From Lojkania enalia (lineage: Eukaryota > Ascomycota > Dothideomycetes > Pleosporales): DNA of 64,000 bases. Below are positions 9,897 through 22,300 of this stretch, in pieces. The notes beneath the pieces are model-generated. The model saw nothing but the letters and a program-made list of their open reading frames with translations, ran no database searches and had not been told where the DNA came from. Position 1 is the stretch's first letter. Every line of letters starts with the position of its first letter. The position numbers and the translations under genes were made by a program. The stretch lies in contig ML986764.1 of assembly GCA_010094045.1 (NCBI GenBank), positions 1 through 64,000 on the forward strand. Reading direction: 5' to 3'.

Positions 9897-12074
9897 ATGG
9901 CTTCAGGCACGGTAATAGTGCCTCTGCGCACAGGATCCGATGGAGACGTAACAAAGACACCGAAGACTAGAGACTACTACCAGGTCTATCCGCCGACCTT
10001 TTACCTCGAGAAGCTCGGAATGCAATGGATGAAAGACCGCGGAGAAGCAGTTCCCGGTATCAACTACGTGCTTAATGCGCTTCCAGCAGGCTATGTTCTA
10101 TATAAGCGCGTCAGGCCGTCCAACACAAAGCAAGTCGATAAATATCTCTATGGGCATCCTTCGGGAAAGTATTTCGACTCGCCGAACCGTTTCTATCCGC
10201 ACTTCAAACATTTAATGAGCACTGGAGGTGGCATAGGCTGTCCTTGTACAGTGTGCAATGCGATAGGCGGGCAAATCCTTCCTCTAAAGCAGAAGACAAC
10301 TGCACCACTGAAAGCGGGTCCCCTGCTACAGCACCAACACCAGCGAGGCCAACCAAAAGTTGTCATGTCGGGTATGGATGCTAGTCGAGTCGATGAAGAA
10401 GGAAATCCTGATGTCTACCGAAATCTTGTTGACAAGCTAAGGAGAACCGGGGTACTAGATGAAGACATCGAAGAGCCGTTAAGCATTGACTGGGTTGCCG
10501 AAAAAAAGATACTACCTCAGCGCCTGAGAGAAATTGAACACAGCCCTCAATGGCATCCTAGGGTCGGCGATATCGTTCTTTATGTAAAACTATTACCCCC
10601 CAGTACAGAGGTTTGCCGGTGTAAACAAGGCGACTTTAAGATCTGGGACAGCAATACAAAGACCTTTCTTGGACATCCTGCTTGGGAAGCCGGCCTTATT
10701 GGGCAGGTACCGTCCGAGGAGACTGACATTGATGATCTAGTTATGGAGAGGGACAAGGCTATGTCAGTCAGCTACTCTGGCATACGCATCGAACCGCTCC
10801 CCGACCCGAATAGCAGCGACAAGTCGTTATCCAAGAGATATACGTATCTCCCTATACATCATACTCGGCCATTTGTTTTTTGGAAAGATATTCTGACTAA
10901 TGTCCCAAAGGAACGTTGGCATCCTACTATCAAGCATGCGCTTACCGCCATGGCAACCTTCTCTTTATGGTCAAAGTTCCGCTTCAAGGGGCAATGGCCA
11001 GATGCCTGGATCTTCTCTCGAGGGATCTACATTGGCTCTGAGATGCTGAGCGTAGGGGATACTATCCGACTTGTTCCAAAGGCTGATGCTTTGACTGTAA
11101 TGGATGTCCTGATTATAAAGTCCATCCGTTTAAAGCTATCGAACCTCGACCTGGCATCTGACAACGACTACGATGAAGGTCGTCCCTACAACTCGAGTAT
11201 TTGCATATTCGGCAGCGCTTATACGCTCGATCAATCTCGTGCAGATGGAGAAATGGTTCTAGACGGGGATCCAGAATTACCGGAGGCTATGAAAGACTAT
11301 AGCCGCGCTTGGTATCCATTACATCCCCCAGAAAAGGAGATGTTGATACACCTTGACCGAGTCCTCGGCAGATTATACGAGTATGACGCAATGAGCCTCT
11401 GGTTTCCATCCCTTTCGCCGGATAAGACGATCCTGCCCCCGGACCTCAGCCATGGACTAGAGGGCTTGATGGGAGCGAGAAAGTTTGCTAGGAAGACAGA
11501 TAATCGAATCGTGTCTGCCTTTGGCAGCAATTGGTACTGGGGTGAGTCCCGCGCTCAAGCCCTAGATCTGCAAACCATCAATGGCCTCGAAGTCGGAAAA
11601 TATGATTTGAATCGTGACCCTAAGCAATGGCGACAAAAGCTCAAGGCCGTCCAAGAAGCCTTGCGCAATCCAGGATCTTTAGACCAGATGTATGGATTAC
11701 AACAACAGGACCTGCTAGCGGCGCAACAACAGGCAAAGCGAGGACGCTCGCATGGCTCTTTGAAAGACTATACAGGGGAAGGATCACGGCAGAACTTGTC
11801 ACTCAGGCCATCGCTGGCTGGGAGTCTGAGGGCTGGTGGTGATGAAGATGAGTTGACCCCTCCCTACCGTTGGATTGGCGCTCTAGCTAGTTCACCCACC
11901 ACATCAAGCACACCTTCATTCCGCAAGCGCACCAAGACTATGGATCTAAGCAGCGAAGAAGAGGACGGCGATGGTTATGGCGATGGTGATGGCAAGATTA
12001 TGCGCAATACAAGGATCCCAGAGGATGAGGGAGCTGAGAGGAAGAAGAGCAGGATCCAGGTTGTCATTAACTGA
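9897..12074 (+). CDS. clr2: Clr2-like transcriptional silencing protein (SHREC complex subunit)
   Basis: This is the homologue of fission-yeast cryptic loci regulator 2, a subunit of the SHREC histone-deacetylase/remodeller complex that silences heterochromatin (family knowledge). The gene is a single 725-codon exon. The first ATG in frame gives MASGTVIVPLRTGSDG. The N-terminal Clr2 domain spans about 25-130 and includes YPPTFYLEKLGMQW, LPAGYVLYKRVRP, GHPSGKYFDSPNRFYPHF and the Cys cluster GCPCTVC at 114-120. The second conserved region begins near residue 220 with HPRVGDIVLYV and continues to the HTRPFVFWKDIL block near 322. The last about 120 residues are low complexity, with Gln-rich, Ser-rich and acidic stretches. 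Its 3' end converges on the coiled-coil gene. No intron is needed. Confidence 0.9.
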   Translation: MASGTVIVPLRTGSDGDVTKTPKTRDYYQVYPPTFYLEKLGMQWMKDRGEAVPGINYVLNALPAGYVLYKRVRPSNTKQVDKYLYGHPSGKYFDSPNRFYPHFKHLMSTGGGIGCPCTVCNAIGGQILPLKQKTTAPLKAGPLLQHQHQRGQPKVVMSGMDASRVDEEGNPDVYRNLVDKLRRTGVLDEDIEEPLSIDWVAEKKILPQRLREIEHSPQWHPRVGDIVLYVKLLPPSTEVCRCKQGDFKIWDSNTKTFLGHPAWEAGLIGQVPSEETDIDDLVMERDKAMSVSYSGIRIEPLPDPNSSDKSLSKRYTYLPIHHTRPFVFWKDILTNVPKERWHPTIKHALTAMATFSLWSKFRFKGQWPDAWIFSRGIYIGSEMLSVGDTIRLVPKADALTVMDVLIIKSIRLKLSNLDLASDNDYDEGRPYNSSICIFGSAYTLDQSRADGEMVLDGDPELPEAMKDYSRAWYPLHPPEKEMLIHLDRVLGRLYEYDAMSLWFPSLSPDKTILPPDLSHGLEGLMGARKFARKTDNRIVSAFGSNWYWGESRAQALDLQTINGLEVGKYDLNRDPKQWRQKLKAVQEALRNPGSLDQMYGLQQQDLLAAQQQAKRGRSHGSLKDYTGEGSRQNLSLRPSLAGSLRAGGDEDELTPPYRWIGALASSPTTSSTPSFRKRTKTMDLSSEEEDGDGYGDGDGKIMRNTRIPEDEGAERKKSRIQVVIN

Positions 12075-12965
12075 AGTCTTGTTCTTCAGGTCACGGATTT
12101 CTGCTAATAGTTGCTTGCGAACGATGTCTAGGGCAAGGGCTCTATCGGTCTAGGAGTAGTTGTTTAAAAGTCATCGGGGTTATTTCGACCTGGCTGGAAT
12201 GGAGTTCGGAGAGATCAATGTGGCTCTGTGGCTTTCATGGGACAACGGCACTTTGGTAGGACTGTTTTGAATATTTCTGTGCGAAATGAGTAAATGCATA
12301 CGCAGTAGAACAATACCCCGATACCTCATTAGCATGTTCGACCTATCTGCTTTTGCTGACTTCGGGTCATGATAGGGCTATTTTCAGGATTGACAAATGT
12401 TCGATTTCTGGATTCGACATAATGGGTGGGTATTTGAGTTCAGGAGCCGTGGCTCGGCTCACAATTACCAATGAAGTCAGAAATCAATAGAAAACTCTCT
12501 CAACTACACCTAGTGACTTGCATTGCATTATCCAACTTAGCTTCAACCCAACATCATATCTATAAAGTAATTCCTACCAACTTCTAGCATCTGATCCAGG
12601 CTACCCAAACGGATTAAAATCTAATTACCTATATGTTAAGAGAAAGGGGCGCCGTACGACCGGGGGGGTATATCCATTTACATCATACCATCTATCTCGC
12701 CCATCACTAATTCGATGTTGCACCCGGCGAAACCAAAAGACAAAAAAAAGACCCAGATCAGGGAGGAGGGGCTCTATGCAGAAAAAAAAAGGTATCAAAC
12801 GCCAATCCCATGCAAACCAGGCTTCAGCCTCCCAATCCCAATATTAAAATAAAGCAAACCCCCCCCCCCCAACAAAAAAAAGAAGGACAAGGTATCATTA
12901 AGTATAGGAAAGCCTACCAAGCGAGTGTCCCACTAGATCCAACTTAAGCAGGAATAAGCAAAATA
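12075..12965. other. Convergent 3' region with C12 tract
   Basis: Non-coding DNA between two converging genes. It is AT-rich and carries a run of 12 C at 12859-12870 and several short A runs. No gene is visible. Confidence 0.6.
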
Positions 12966-15259
12966 TTAGCTCTCCGCTAACGCCTCCCCCAGCGCCTCAG
13001 CGTCTAGATTTGTAACCACGACCTTCGTAGGCGTAGGGGGAACGTCGAAGAAGCCCCAAATCGGTCCTGATTGATTGACGCCTGCGGGCCTCAACTGAAC
13101 CTCCTTCTTCGCCTCCTTCCTCTCCTTCGGTGTCTCCTCGCCGGACTTGCCAGATTGCGAGGAATTTGAGTTTTGGGTGGAAGATGAGGTAGGTCGGCTT
13201 GGCGTTGGCATTGGCGATGTGCCCCATTTCCCGAAGACCCAGCCCCCGACCCTCTTAGTGATGCTGCTAGACAAAGGACTGCTGGAGTAGGTCTCGCTTG
13301 CGCCGCGTTTTTGCGCCATGAGGGTTGAGTATAGGAGCGAGCGATTGAGAGTGCTGCTATCTAAGTGTCGTCTCGAGATGCTTGCCGAAGCGGTGGCGGT
13401 CCACGGGGTTAGAACGGGCTGACTTGAGGTCCCTGAAGCTGGGGAAGAGAAACGGGGCGAGGTGGAGAGGAAGAGTTGTGATGGGCGGGATTGAAGGGTG
13501 TGGATGTCCATTCCGGAGATGGAGATTAGTGATTCATGGGATGCGGCGCGGCGGAGTTTAGGACGAATTTGAGTTGGAGATATAGCATCTTCAGACTCGG
13601 AATTGGGCGAGGTTAGAGAGTGGGTTTCTGGGGATTCTTCGCTCTCTTCTGGAATGGTGGGTTGTAAGGATGGGGATAACGTGAAAACATCGTTGGTGAA
13701 TGAATTTGGAGGACTAAGGGTAGAGATGACGGCTGTTGCGGGGCTTGATTTCGTGGTTAAAGAGATAGGGCTTGACGAGCTACGTATTGTGGACAGGCTC
13801 GGCGGCTTTAAGCTCTGCGAAGGTCGCTTCCTATGGTTGAAGTCGGCAAAATCTGTAGTAGCAATATCAGATGGGGCGAACATCGGGGAGGACAGGTCGA
13901 CGCTTTCCGATGGGCTCGTAGGCCATGAGGAGTCATATGCCACGTCGCTAAACACTCGCTCATGAATAGACGACCCGCGGTGAGATATTGAAAGTGGAGA
14001 ACCGGGAATAGACGATCCGGCGAGAGTAGTTGCGTTTGACCAGCGGTTCATGTTTGGGGGTACGGTAGCAGTGGTGTGAGCAAGGATAGCGGACGACGAC
14101 TGATCGGGAGGAGCAGGAAGGGCAGGAGGCGTGAAATGAGTTGGTGTCAGGTTATATCGCTTCTTCTTTGGCCGACGATGCGCCTGTCCTTTTGCGATGT
14201 CCTTCTTTGCTCCGTGGTAGTGATGGTGGATATGTAGCTCTTGGTTAAACACGCGGTCGACGTCCAAATCTTTCTGGCTTAGCTCCTTTTGCAGCGTCGG
14301 AGTAGGGTTGTCTTCACTATTGGTTGGGAAAATAGGCTGGTGTACGCGGAGCATTTCCCGAAGTCTCTCCACTTCTTCATTAGAGCTTAAAAGCATTTCC
14401 CGAAGCTCTAAAATGCCATGCTGTAGGTTGGCATTATCCAGCAAGATGTCCTTCACAAAGTGTGATACAACGCCAGTTCCTGCCTTGTCCTGACCTGTCT
14501 TCGCCTTCAGCCTGCCCGCCGCTGTAGCTAGCTCCCCGTCTACGGCCATTCTCCTCTCCATGCGCGCTACAATCTCCACATGTCGCTCCCGCTCTTCTCG
14601 CGCCTCCTTCTCGATACGGTCGATTTGGTCCTGGAGATCTCCGATTGTTTTCTCCGCCTGGTGCCATCTCTGGATAGCCGTGCGCTCATCGCCGATCTTC
14701 GACTCTAATATTTCATGAAGCGCCGTTTGTTCCTTTTCCAAGTCTATGAGCTGTCGTTCGAGGAGCTGCGTGCGCGCAGCAAGCGAGGAAAGACGTTGTA
14801 TATCCTCTTCGGTGGAGTGCAGTGTGTCGGTAAGCGCCTGTACTTGGGCATCTGAAGTGGCAATGTTGTCATTCAATTGTTCGAGCTCATTTAACAAGTC
14901 GCGGTTCGCCTTGATGGTCTGCGCGTTCCGTTCCTCGAGCTCGAGCTTTTCCTTCTCTAGGTCTTCGATCGTAGCCGTCATTTTCTTGCGCTCCCTCTCC
15001 GAATCTGCAACGTAGGCTTCATGGCGGACCAGCAGGGCCTACAGAGAGGACATCAGCAACTCCATGGCGCGGACCTTGGTGGTGGTGATGTGGCGGATGG
15101 TCGGTTGACTAGGTTGAGGCCAAAATGACATACCTGACCAAGCTGGGCGGCCTTTCGGACATCGCGTTCCAATCCTTCTAGAAGCTGGCTGTTGTGGGCA
15201 AGAAAAGCGCAATCTTTGGAGCCGCAGCAACACGAGGGTGCCGGAATGTTTCCCTCCAT
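12966..15259 (-). CDS. Uncharacterised coiled-coil protein with Ser/Pro-rich tail
   Basis: I do not recognise a named family. Two exons (15134-15259 and 12966-15038) give 732 residues; the intron has GTATGT and TAG and phase is kept. The N-terminal exon carries a cysteine-rich motif, CCCGSKDCAFLAHN (about 10-23), then LLEGLERDVRKAAQLGQ. Residues about 43-285 are heptad-rich coiled coil (for example LEKEKLELEERNAQTI and LEIL-type repeats), ending in VERLREMLRVHQP. A short basic stretch, HRRPKKKRY, could be a nuclear signal. The remainder is Ser/Thr/Pro-rich and probably disordered, and the last about 40 residues regain order with SGPIWGFFDVPPTPTK. This layout suggests a cytoskeletal, spindle-pole or scaffold protein, but that is inference. 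A tail-to-tail neighbour is clr2. Confidence 0.85.
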
Positions 15260-16088
15260 CTATGTGTACTACCTGGGCGGGGCTTGGGACGCGGGAACCG
15301 CATGCGCGCTGCGGAGGAGCAGACTGTATATTCGAGCGTAGATAGTGTCGGAAGTAGGGCTCATGCTTCGCATATGAAGGAAGGGTTCACTGCTTCATTG
15401 CGTGGAGAAGAGGGTGAAAGGTTAGGAGAAGGGTTGGAGTCTTGCGGTCGAGGTCATTCGGCGCGTCGGCCTGTGAGCGTGTGCCTGGTAGACACACAGT
15501 CGAGCCGGATGCGATCCCTGCTCGGTTTCTGAGCTTGGGCCCCGCCCCCCCATTTTTAATGTTTCCCCTTCTCCACCCAGCTATTGGCTTTTCATGCATT
15601 TCTTCTTCATGCAGCACAAAGCCAAACTCCTTCTGACTAGTTGCGCATGTTTCTTGGGATGCGACGTGGTATGGTTGCCAGCCACCTCGCTTTGTCTCGC
15701 TTGCAATGACCTCACCGACCGCTGATGTTTGCCCAGATTAGTCCTGGGGCTGAGATAGCCCACGTGATTCTCCTCCGCTGGCAAGCCTGCTGCATCTCTA
15801 ATTAGAGGTCTTGCGAGATGCTCCGAATGCATGCGGCGTGAAGAGCTTGGCATCCTAGTGTTTGTCGCAGGCGGATTCTCGCAATCGGTCGCTCGTTTGG
15901 GATAAGCTGGCCTTGGCCAAGGTTTTGAACCCGTTTAGCCAGGTAGTAAGATGCTTCATAAGAAAGCATAAGATCCGCCATGGAATCATGTTGCGCAGAG
16001 TTTCTCATTTCCTCTCTAGTCATATCATTATACCTAAGTTTCTATCCAGGCGACCTGAGACCGCTGGCTGGTTTCTCCCCCTCTCAAC
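15260..16088. other. Divergent intergenic region
   Basis: This lies between the coiled-coil gene start and the small probable mitochondrial gene. Overlapping short frames on both strands show no family resemblance. It probably contains both promoters. Confidence 0.5.
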
Positions 16089-16591
16089 ATGCATTCTCGA
16101 CGCCTCTTTTCCCAAGCAATGCTCCAATATCCACGAGCTTCGCTACTTAGATCGTCCTTTGTGTACGCATTTTTTTCAATAAAGCCAGCTTCAAACAATT
16201 CCATCTCCCGAAAAATCTCCAGTGCAGTCCCAAAACAGAAAGACAACCCTTCTAGCCAGCTCAAATCGACCGCAAACCCCTCAACCCCAAGCTTAAACCT
16301 CTTCAGCCTTCTTAGAGAATGTAGCCTGCCAGTAAGATGCACCGTCTATGCCGGTCTTAGCGTTCTCGCCGCGATGGAAACTACCTTCTGGATCAATGTC
16401 ATTCGCTACAGGTATTTCTCGCCCGAAAAAGATAAAGCAGGTAAAAATGGGCCAAGAATGTCGTGATGATAGCAGCTAAATATCGACTAGATGAATTCTT
16501 TGTAGAAGTTCGGAAAAGAGTCCAGAGATATAGGGAGCTTTGGATTCAGAGTTATGGCGAATACTACAGTGGGACATTGTGGGGGCTATGA
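16089..16591 (+). CDS. Probable small mitochondrial membrane protein, uncharacterised
   Basis: The unspliced frame from 16089 to 16466 gives 125 residues. The N-terminus (MHSRRLFSQAMLQYPRASLL) is rich in Arg, Ser and hydrophobics without acids, as in mitochondrial presequences. After a polar linker, residues about 80-105 form a hydrophobic segment, VYAGLSVLAAMETTFWINVI. Past the first stop, an adjacent frame encodes coding-like sequence (AAKYRLDEFFVEVRKRVQRY ... SYGEYYSGTLWGL) ending with TGA at 16589-16591. A phase-correct GT-AG intron at 16441-16475 (35 nt) or 16441-16472 (32 nt) would join them into about 155 residues. That is shorter than the usual lower limit for such introns, so the 3' part is uncertain. 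The function is unknown, and the alternative is a short protein ending at 16466. Confidence 0.5.
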
Positions 16592-16963
16592 AAGGTAGAA
16601 TCTAAACAACTCTATGTTAAGGAGACCACGCGGTTGCTGCTAGGCGTTGGGTAGAGAATTTCGATTCTAGTGGGGATTAGGACACTTAACAGGTTGTAAG
16701 ATAGAAGGAAATGAATTCATTTCTCGGTAGCATGCACTTGTAAAATATTAATACTAGGTTAGAGAAGCCACAACTTTGTAGAGTATATACTAGACCCTTG
16801 TTGAATGTCTACCATGGACTGAATCTGTCTAGAGTGCAGTAGAATTAACCTAACACATGTTGAAATGGCACCAACCTATCAGGTTTCGACCAGTCTAACC
16901 TTTAACGGTATTGCATATCCCAAAATTCCCGCTACACCGATTGTGGTCCACTGTTAGTAGTCT
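16592..16963. other. Convergent 3' region
   Basis: AT-rich non-coding sequence between the small mitochondrial candidate and the deaminase gene. No feature is recognised. Confidence 0.5.
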
Positions 16964-18792
16964 TTACTCCTCAGGCTCTAAATTCTCATCGATGCCAAAC
17001 TCATCTACAATCCATGCACAAAACTTCTCCCACTTCCCGATCCACTCCTTCAGCCTCTGAGCCCTAATACCCTTACCCATTGTCCCATCCTTGATGTCTT
17101 GTGTCCACTCTTTCGCATTACAGTCCTCAAAACTGGCCCAGCGCACGCTGTTCTCTGCCAGACTACCCAAACCGGCCAGCCCCAGATTTTCCCAGCCCTG
17201 CAGTGCCTGCCAAAAGTCATGTGACGTGCCACTAATCCCTTGGCCGAGAATAGTTGGGTCGTCATTACAGAGTGAGCAGGGTACACCGCGCGCAAGTAAT
17301 GCTGGTAAAGGATGAGACATGATACTTCCACATAACCTCAAAGCCTCATTACTAATTGGGCAGCTCTCGATCAGAATCCTCTTCTCTTTCACCATATCAA
17401 TCAGCAGCGGATGCTTATATAGACTAAATCCATGGCCAATTCGTCGTGTTCCCAAAATGATGGCGTCGAAGAGATTCTCATCTACTGAGTCACCGTCGCC
17501 GAGCGTCTCACCAGCGTGGAAGAAAAATGGTATGTCAACACCGGCTTCGGCACACTTCTTTTTAAACCAGAAGAGTTCAGGGGCTAGGTCGCTGAGTGGG
17601 CGACCCATGTCTTCTTGGCCAACGAGGTCGTATCCTGCGATAAGGTTGGGAAATTCAAGCTTCATCTCTATGCACTGTTTCATGCCTAAAGACAAGTTAG
17701 AAGTGTAACACCAACAAGTGTATGTCCTTACTTTCGATGACTTGACGCTTTTCGAATGCGCGAAGTGACGTCCAAATCATGCGTCCACCCCAAAAATCTT
17801 TACCCTCTTCTGAAGCCTTAAACTTCTCAATTTCATCTTCCATATGATCAAGCATATTGAAGAAGTCTGGGTCAAACTCCTCCTGTCCGAGGGGCCGGTA
17901 AGGTGTGTAGAATGCCGACCTCATGTCTACATAGTAGACGCCATCATCCAGTAATTGCTTACACATCATCCGGACAAATTTTCGGTAGATGGGTTCATAA
18001 TAAATGAGCGACCCTAGGATCGGGAAGCAAGACACGAATTTCCGCCATACCTCATTTGGCCCCTCATGATGCTTTAAATGCTCGTCGGCGGTGATAGACG
18101 TCCGCGACCGTACCCATTCGATGAAGCCCTTGCGACCTCCATCTGGAAAGCTATCGGCTGCTGTAGTGATCGAGATGTATGTTTTTGGAGCATACTCTTC
18201 ACTCCATATTGACACTTCGGTATTTGCTTTTGTCTTGGAGTAGGAGAACGAAAACCCAGACTTGAGGAGGGCCTCTGGCGAGGAGAGCGCCTCTTCCGCT
18301 ACGATACAAACACCTTCGGTCGAGAAAGCTTCTTCGAGGGCCCAGTCAAGGTCTACCATAGCTTCAAGATGGCAGTGCAGTAAGGCACCTTTCGGCATCC
18401 GCTGCATAATTCTCCAGAGTCTACTCTTCTCAATACGGTCCTTGGCAAGGGAAAACATCATTCCAGGAAACACATCAACATGCTGGCAAACTAAGCTGTC
18501 TTCATACTCTTTCGTCCATAGCGTTTGCTGCTCTTCGAATCGAATTTGATCAACTATGGCGCACGCTTCGACGGCTATTGGCGATAGATTTTCCCGGAAA
18601 TGTCGGTCTGAAACAACGTCAGACCATGTAGGGTTATAAAAAGTCGAGAGACCAACCACTTCTTTGTTTCTTCTCTTGCTCTACGAGTGAATCTCTTCCG
18701 GCGAGATACTTTTGAATGAACGGATCACTGAGGTTGGGCACTCCTTCGGCCTGTTCCCATTCTTCGTGGGTTGTTGGACTGTGATTCTCCAT
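16964..18792 (-). CDS. ADGF/CECR1-type adenosine deaminase
   Basis: This is an adenosine deaminase of the ADGF (CECR1/ADA2) branch, hydrolysing adenosine or a related purine nucleoside to its 6-oxo form using zinc. Exons 18660-18792, 17732-18607 and 16964-17685 give 576 residues, beginning MENHSPTTHEEWEQ. Catalytic landmarks are all present: HCH in GALLHCHLEAM (His122, His124), HAGET (His393, Glu396), RRIGHG (His421), ESCPISNEAL and NDDP (Asp478/479). Unlike animal ADA2 there is no signal peptide, so the enzyme should be intracellular; that is typical of fungal members. The start exon was found because the large frame opens without an ATG; a 52-nt intron with a CTGAC branch site joins it in phase. 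It is divergent from atg2 across about 600 bp. The exact substrate is inferred from family. Confidence 0.9.
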
Positions 18793-19394
18793 TTTTTTTT
18801 TAATTTTTTTTCGATGCCCGCCGAAAAAAATCTGAACTCAATAAGCCGTCTAAAGGAACGGAATGAAGGTGTAGGCAAAATTGTGAGAAAATTTGTCATG
18901 TGCCTGCTGCCTCGGTGCTGACCTCAGGACGGTGCTGATGCTATGGGCCTTGGCATTGCCGCCTTATCGGCCCCCAGGGCGCGGGGAGGGCTGAGATAAC
19001 CAGACCATGCGCCACGACGCGGCACACAGACTGACCAACCTATCCACTGCATGATCGCAACCCTAGTCCATTCTCTCATCCATTTGCGACTTGTGTTATT
19101 GACGAGTAGATTTCTGCCACACGTGGTCGTCTTCACCACCCTTTCTTCAACGTAAACGGTCTGAGAACCCCTCCAGTCACGGTTGGCGCGTTCGACACAC
19201 GCAAACACTAGCTACCTATTCGCACGTTTTTCACTCGGATATTTCTATATAGACTTTCATCGGCCTTGTCGTCTAACACCGCTTTCACCCGCCTCCCTTC
19301 TCGTTACGACTCGCTGCTGCATATGGATTTCCTGTGCTCCCGGTGGTAGGCGGTCGACTCGCCTGCACTAGGTCACCCCAACGTCAACTCCATC
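18793..19394. promoter_or_regulatory. Shared divergent promoter of deaminase gene and atg2
   Basis: About 600 bp separates the two start codons. A TATATAG element at about 19246 lies roughly 150 bp upstream of the atg2 ATG. An A/T-rich tract (18791-18818) lies immediately 5' of the deaminase ATG on the minus strand. Function as a promoter is inferred from position. Confidence 0.5.
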
Positions 19395-22300
19395 ATGGCG
19401 TTCTTTTCTGCGGTGTCATCATCTATCGGAAAAAGGCTTTTGCTCTTCGGTCTCCGCCATATTGATATATTAGACAAGGACCCTGCGGACTTCGTTAGCG
19501 TAGATGTCGGAAAGAAGACGACTCTCGAGGTACGAGATGTCGGGCTGCATGTGAAAGTACGCTACCATGAAGATCACTGGTGCCATACTCCTCAGAATGC
19601 TAATACTATATTATAGAAGCTAGTCTCCCTATTACACCTGAAGTTTCCGCCTGAATTTCATCTTTCTAAAGCACGAGCATCGCTCCTCCGCGTCACCTTC
19701 GTTCTAGACTTCGGAGTTCCTCAGATAATAATCGAAATAGAAGGTGTACAGGTACACGTGCGACTAGCAGAAGAGATTGAGCCTGCGGATACGAACCCCT
19801 CTCCCAAAAATCTAGACTCGCCTCAACAACGGGCACAGCCTGGGTCACCCTTTCGTCGTCGCCGACCATCCTCACCTTCTCCATCCAATGATGTATCCAA
19901 TGTGTCCTTTAAAGTGGACGACGAACACATGCCCACTGTGGATGATCTGGCAAATTCCTTCATAAGAGAAGAGCCAGCGGAAGAAATCAGGGAGCTAGAA
20001 GAAGCTCTCAATACACAGTCAGAATGCCTTGCGGAGTCGGTTGCATCTTGCGAGGATGGCGAGGAAGAGAATAACGAAGGTATGGGAGCACCCTTAGCTC
20101 TTCCCACGATGCTTCGAAATGCATTGAATACTGCGTTGGATAGGCTGCAAATAATCGCGAACCATATCGATATCCAAGTCGAAGATCAACTTTCGGTCGA
20201 ATCATCCAATGCGGTTAGTGACAATGACGATGCATTTGTGTCTCTCAACTTTCACGTCGACCGCATCGCTATTGACTCGGTGACCTCACAAAATCCCCGA
20301 GTAGATATAACCTCGTCTACAGCTTCGGTGGGAGAACCTATCTCTAAACTTGGCAAGCGGCGAATGCGGATTGAGAATATCTATGCCCGATTAATATCAG
20401 ATGCCGACAACTTTGCTTCGATGTCTCGGGTCTCTAGGCCGTCTTCACCTACAGATACTCGATCGGAGGTTTCGTCAAGCCAGAAAAGCTATAGCGAGGC
20501 GTCAGCAAGCCAGCCATCTTCAAATCAACAATCTATACACCAAGCAACAACTACCTCAGAAGATGTAGCCCTAGTACATACTTCAATTCCAACGCTTCCG
20601 AGAGAAGAAATTTTGCAAGGGATGCATTCTTATCATCAAGACAATGGCCTAGCGTCTTCGGTCCTCACGGCTGATGAAGATAGATTTGCGGATGCTGCTT
20701 CAGAGGATGGCTTGAATCGCAGTTTCATGGACGAATTCCCTGCGCAGTCACAGCACTCCTTACTCGGTCATGACATCGGTGCAAACAATATATCGTATGA
20801 TGACGAAGGCTTGCTAGCGTATGCTATGGAAAACGACCTCTTAACTTCTCGCGTGCGAGAATATTCTCAGGGGCATGCTTCAGTGGATGAATTCCATGGG
20901 TGGGGATTCGATGGGGCAGCTTCTAGCCACGAAATGGAACGTTCATCCGATGATGTTCTCCCAACAGTCTCAAATATGATCTCGTCCGGCATTTCTGAAC
21001 CACTGCCAGACGCTGAATCTGATGAAGAACCCCCTCCATCCTTTACACGATCTGAGCATCTGGCTCATTCAACAGATAATCTGGATGTTGCAAGGCACCA
21101 AATGGCAGAAGAAGCCGTTGGCACTAGCAGAAAGCATCATCAATCTTCGTCTCCGGAGAAAGAGGACCTATCCGAATCCAAAATATTCAGCCATGACGAC
21201 GCGGAAAGCATGTATATGAGTGCAATGAGTGCTGCGCCATCGACTTCTAACCATCGTCATGCGATACCAGGAGGCTGGGATTCGGGGTCTACATCAAGTC
21301 AGGATACTGAATCAGATACGTCAGCACCGATCCCAGCAGCGATGGTCACAAGCAGTCTATTTGGGCCACCTCCAGAAGGAGATGATGGATGCGAGACACC
21401 ACGTCCTGGGAGTCGACAAAGTGGTTTATCGTCGCCGCATAGGTCGCGCAAGGGGACTGAAGATTGCAGTGAAAAGCCTGCGCTACCTGGACCCAGATAT
21501 GCTTCTAAACTTGCGAAGCTATTTCTGACGGTTGACCACATCACTATATGGTTTCCGCTTGGCTTGGGCGAAGGTCAAGCACAAGCTCAATCTTCAGAGC
21601 CAATTTATGATGATCTAGGTCTGGACTTTAGCCCTCCAAACCTGGGGCAAGATTCAATCTTCCAAGAAATGCCAGGGTCTTTTTCGAACTATGCACATTC
21701 AACAGCCACTAGAAGGCAAGCGAGTGTTGATATTCCGAACACCAAAATGCCTTCAAGAATGCAACCCCCCTTATCCGAGATACCGCCCGATCAGACCAAG
21801 AAGGATCACTCCTCGGCTACGAGTGTTGAAGTGGGCACAGTTGTTGGGCACATTGATATCTCCACTGGCCGTATTATGCTTCAGCTAATTGATCGGCTTA
21901 TTAAAGGACTTAGAGAGGCCCCTAACCTCGGAAATGAGGAAGCCAAGTCGAAGAACCCTGAGAAACAGCGATCACCTCCCCAAGGGCGAAGCAGTATCGA
22001 ATTATCTGTTCACCATGTGGGAATTGCGTGGCTGGAGCGCTTGATGACCGAATCACTTTTGGACTTCAGGACCTCGTCAGCCCGTTTAGATTCGAACCCC
22101 CTTGATGCAATACTTCGCATTAGAATTTCCTCAATTCAAATCGCGAGCCAAATTACTGAGGACCAATCCAGAGCCAAATTATTGATAAGAAAGTTCGCAC
22201 TTGCATCTCTAGACCAAGACATAATCTCTTTCCATGAACCAAAGCCTAGGTCTAGACGATCTACTCTCAATGTTCCGGATCAGCTTAGCAACGACATTGA

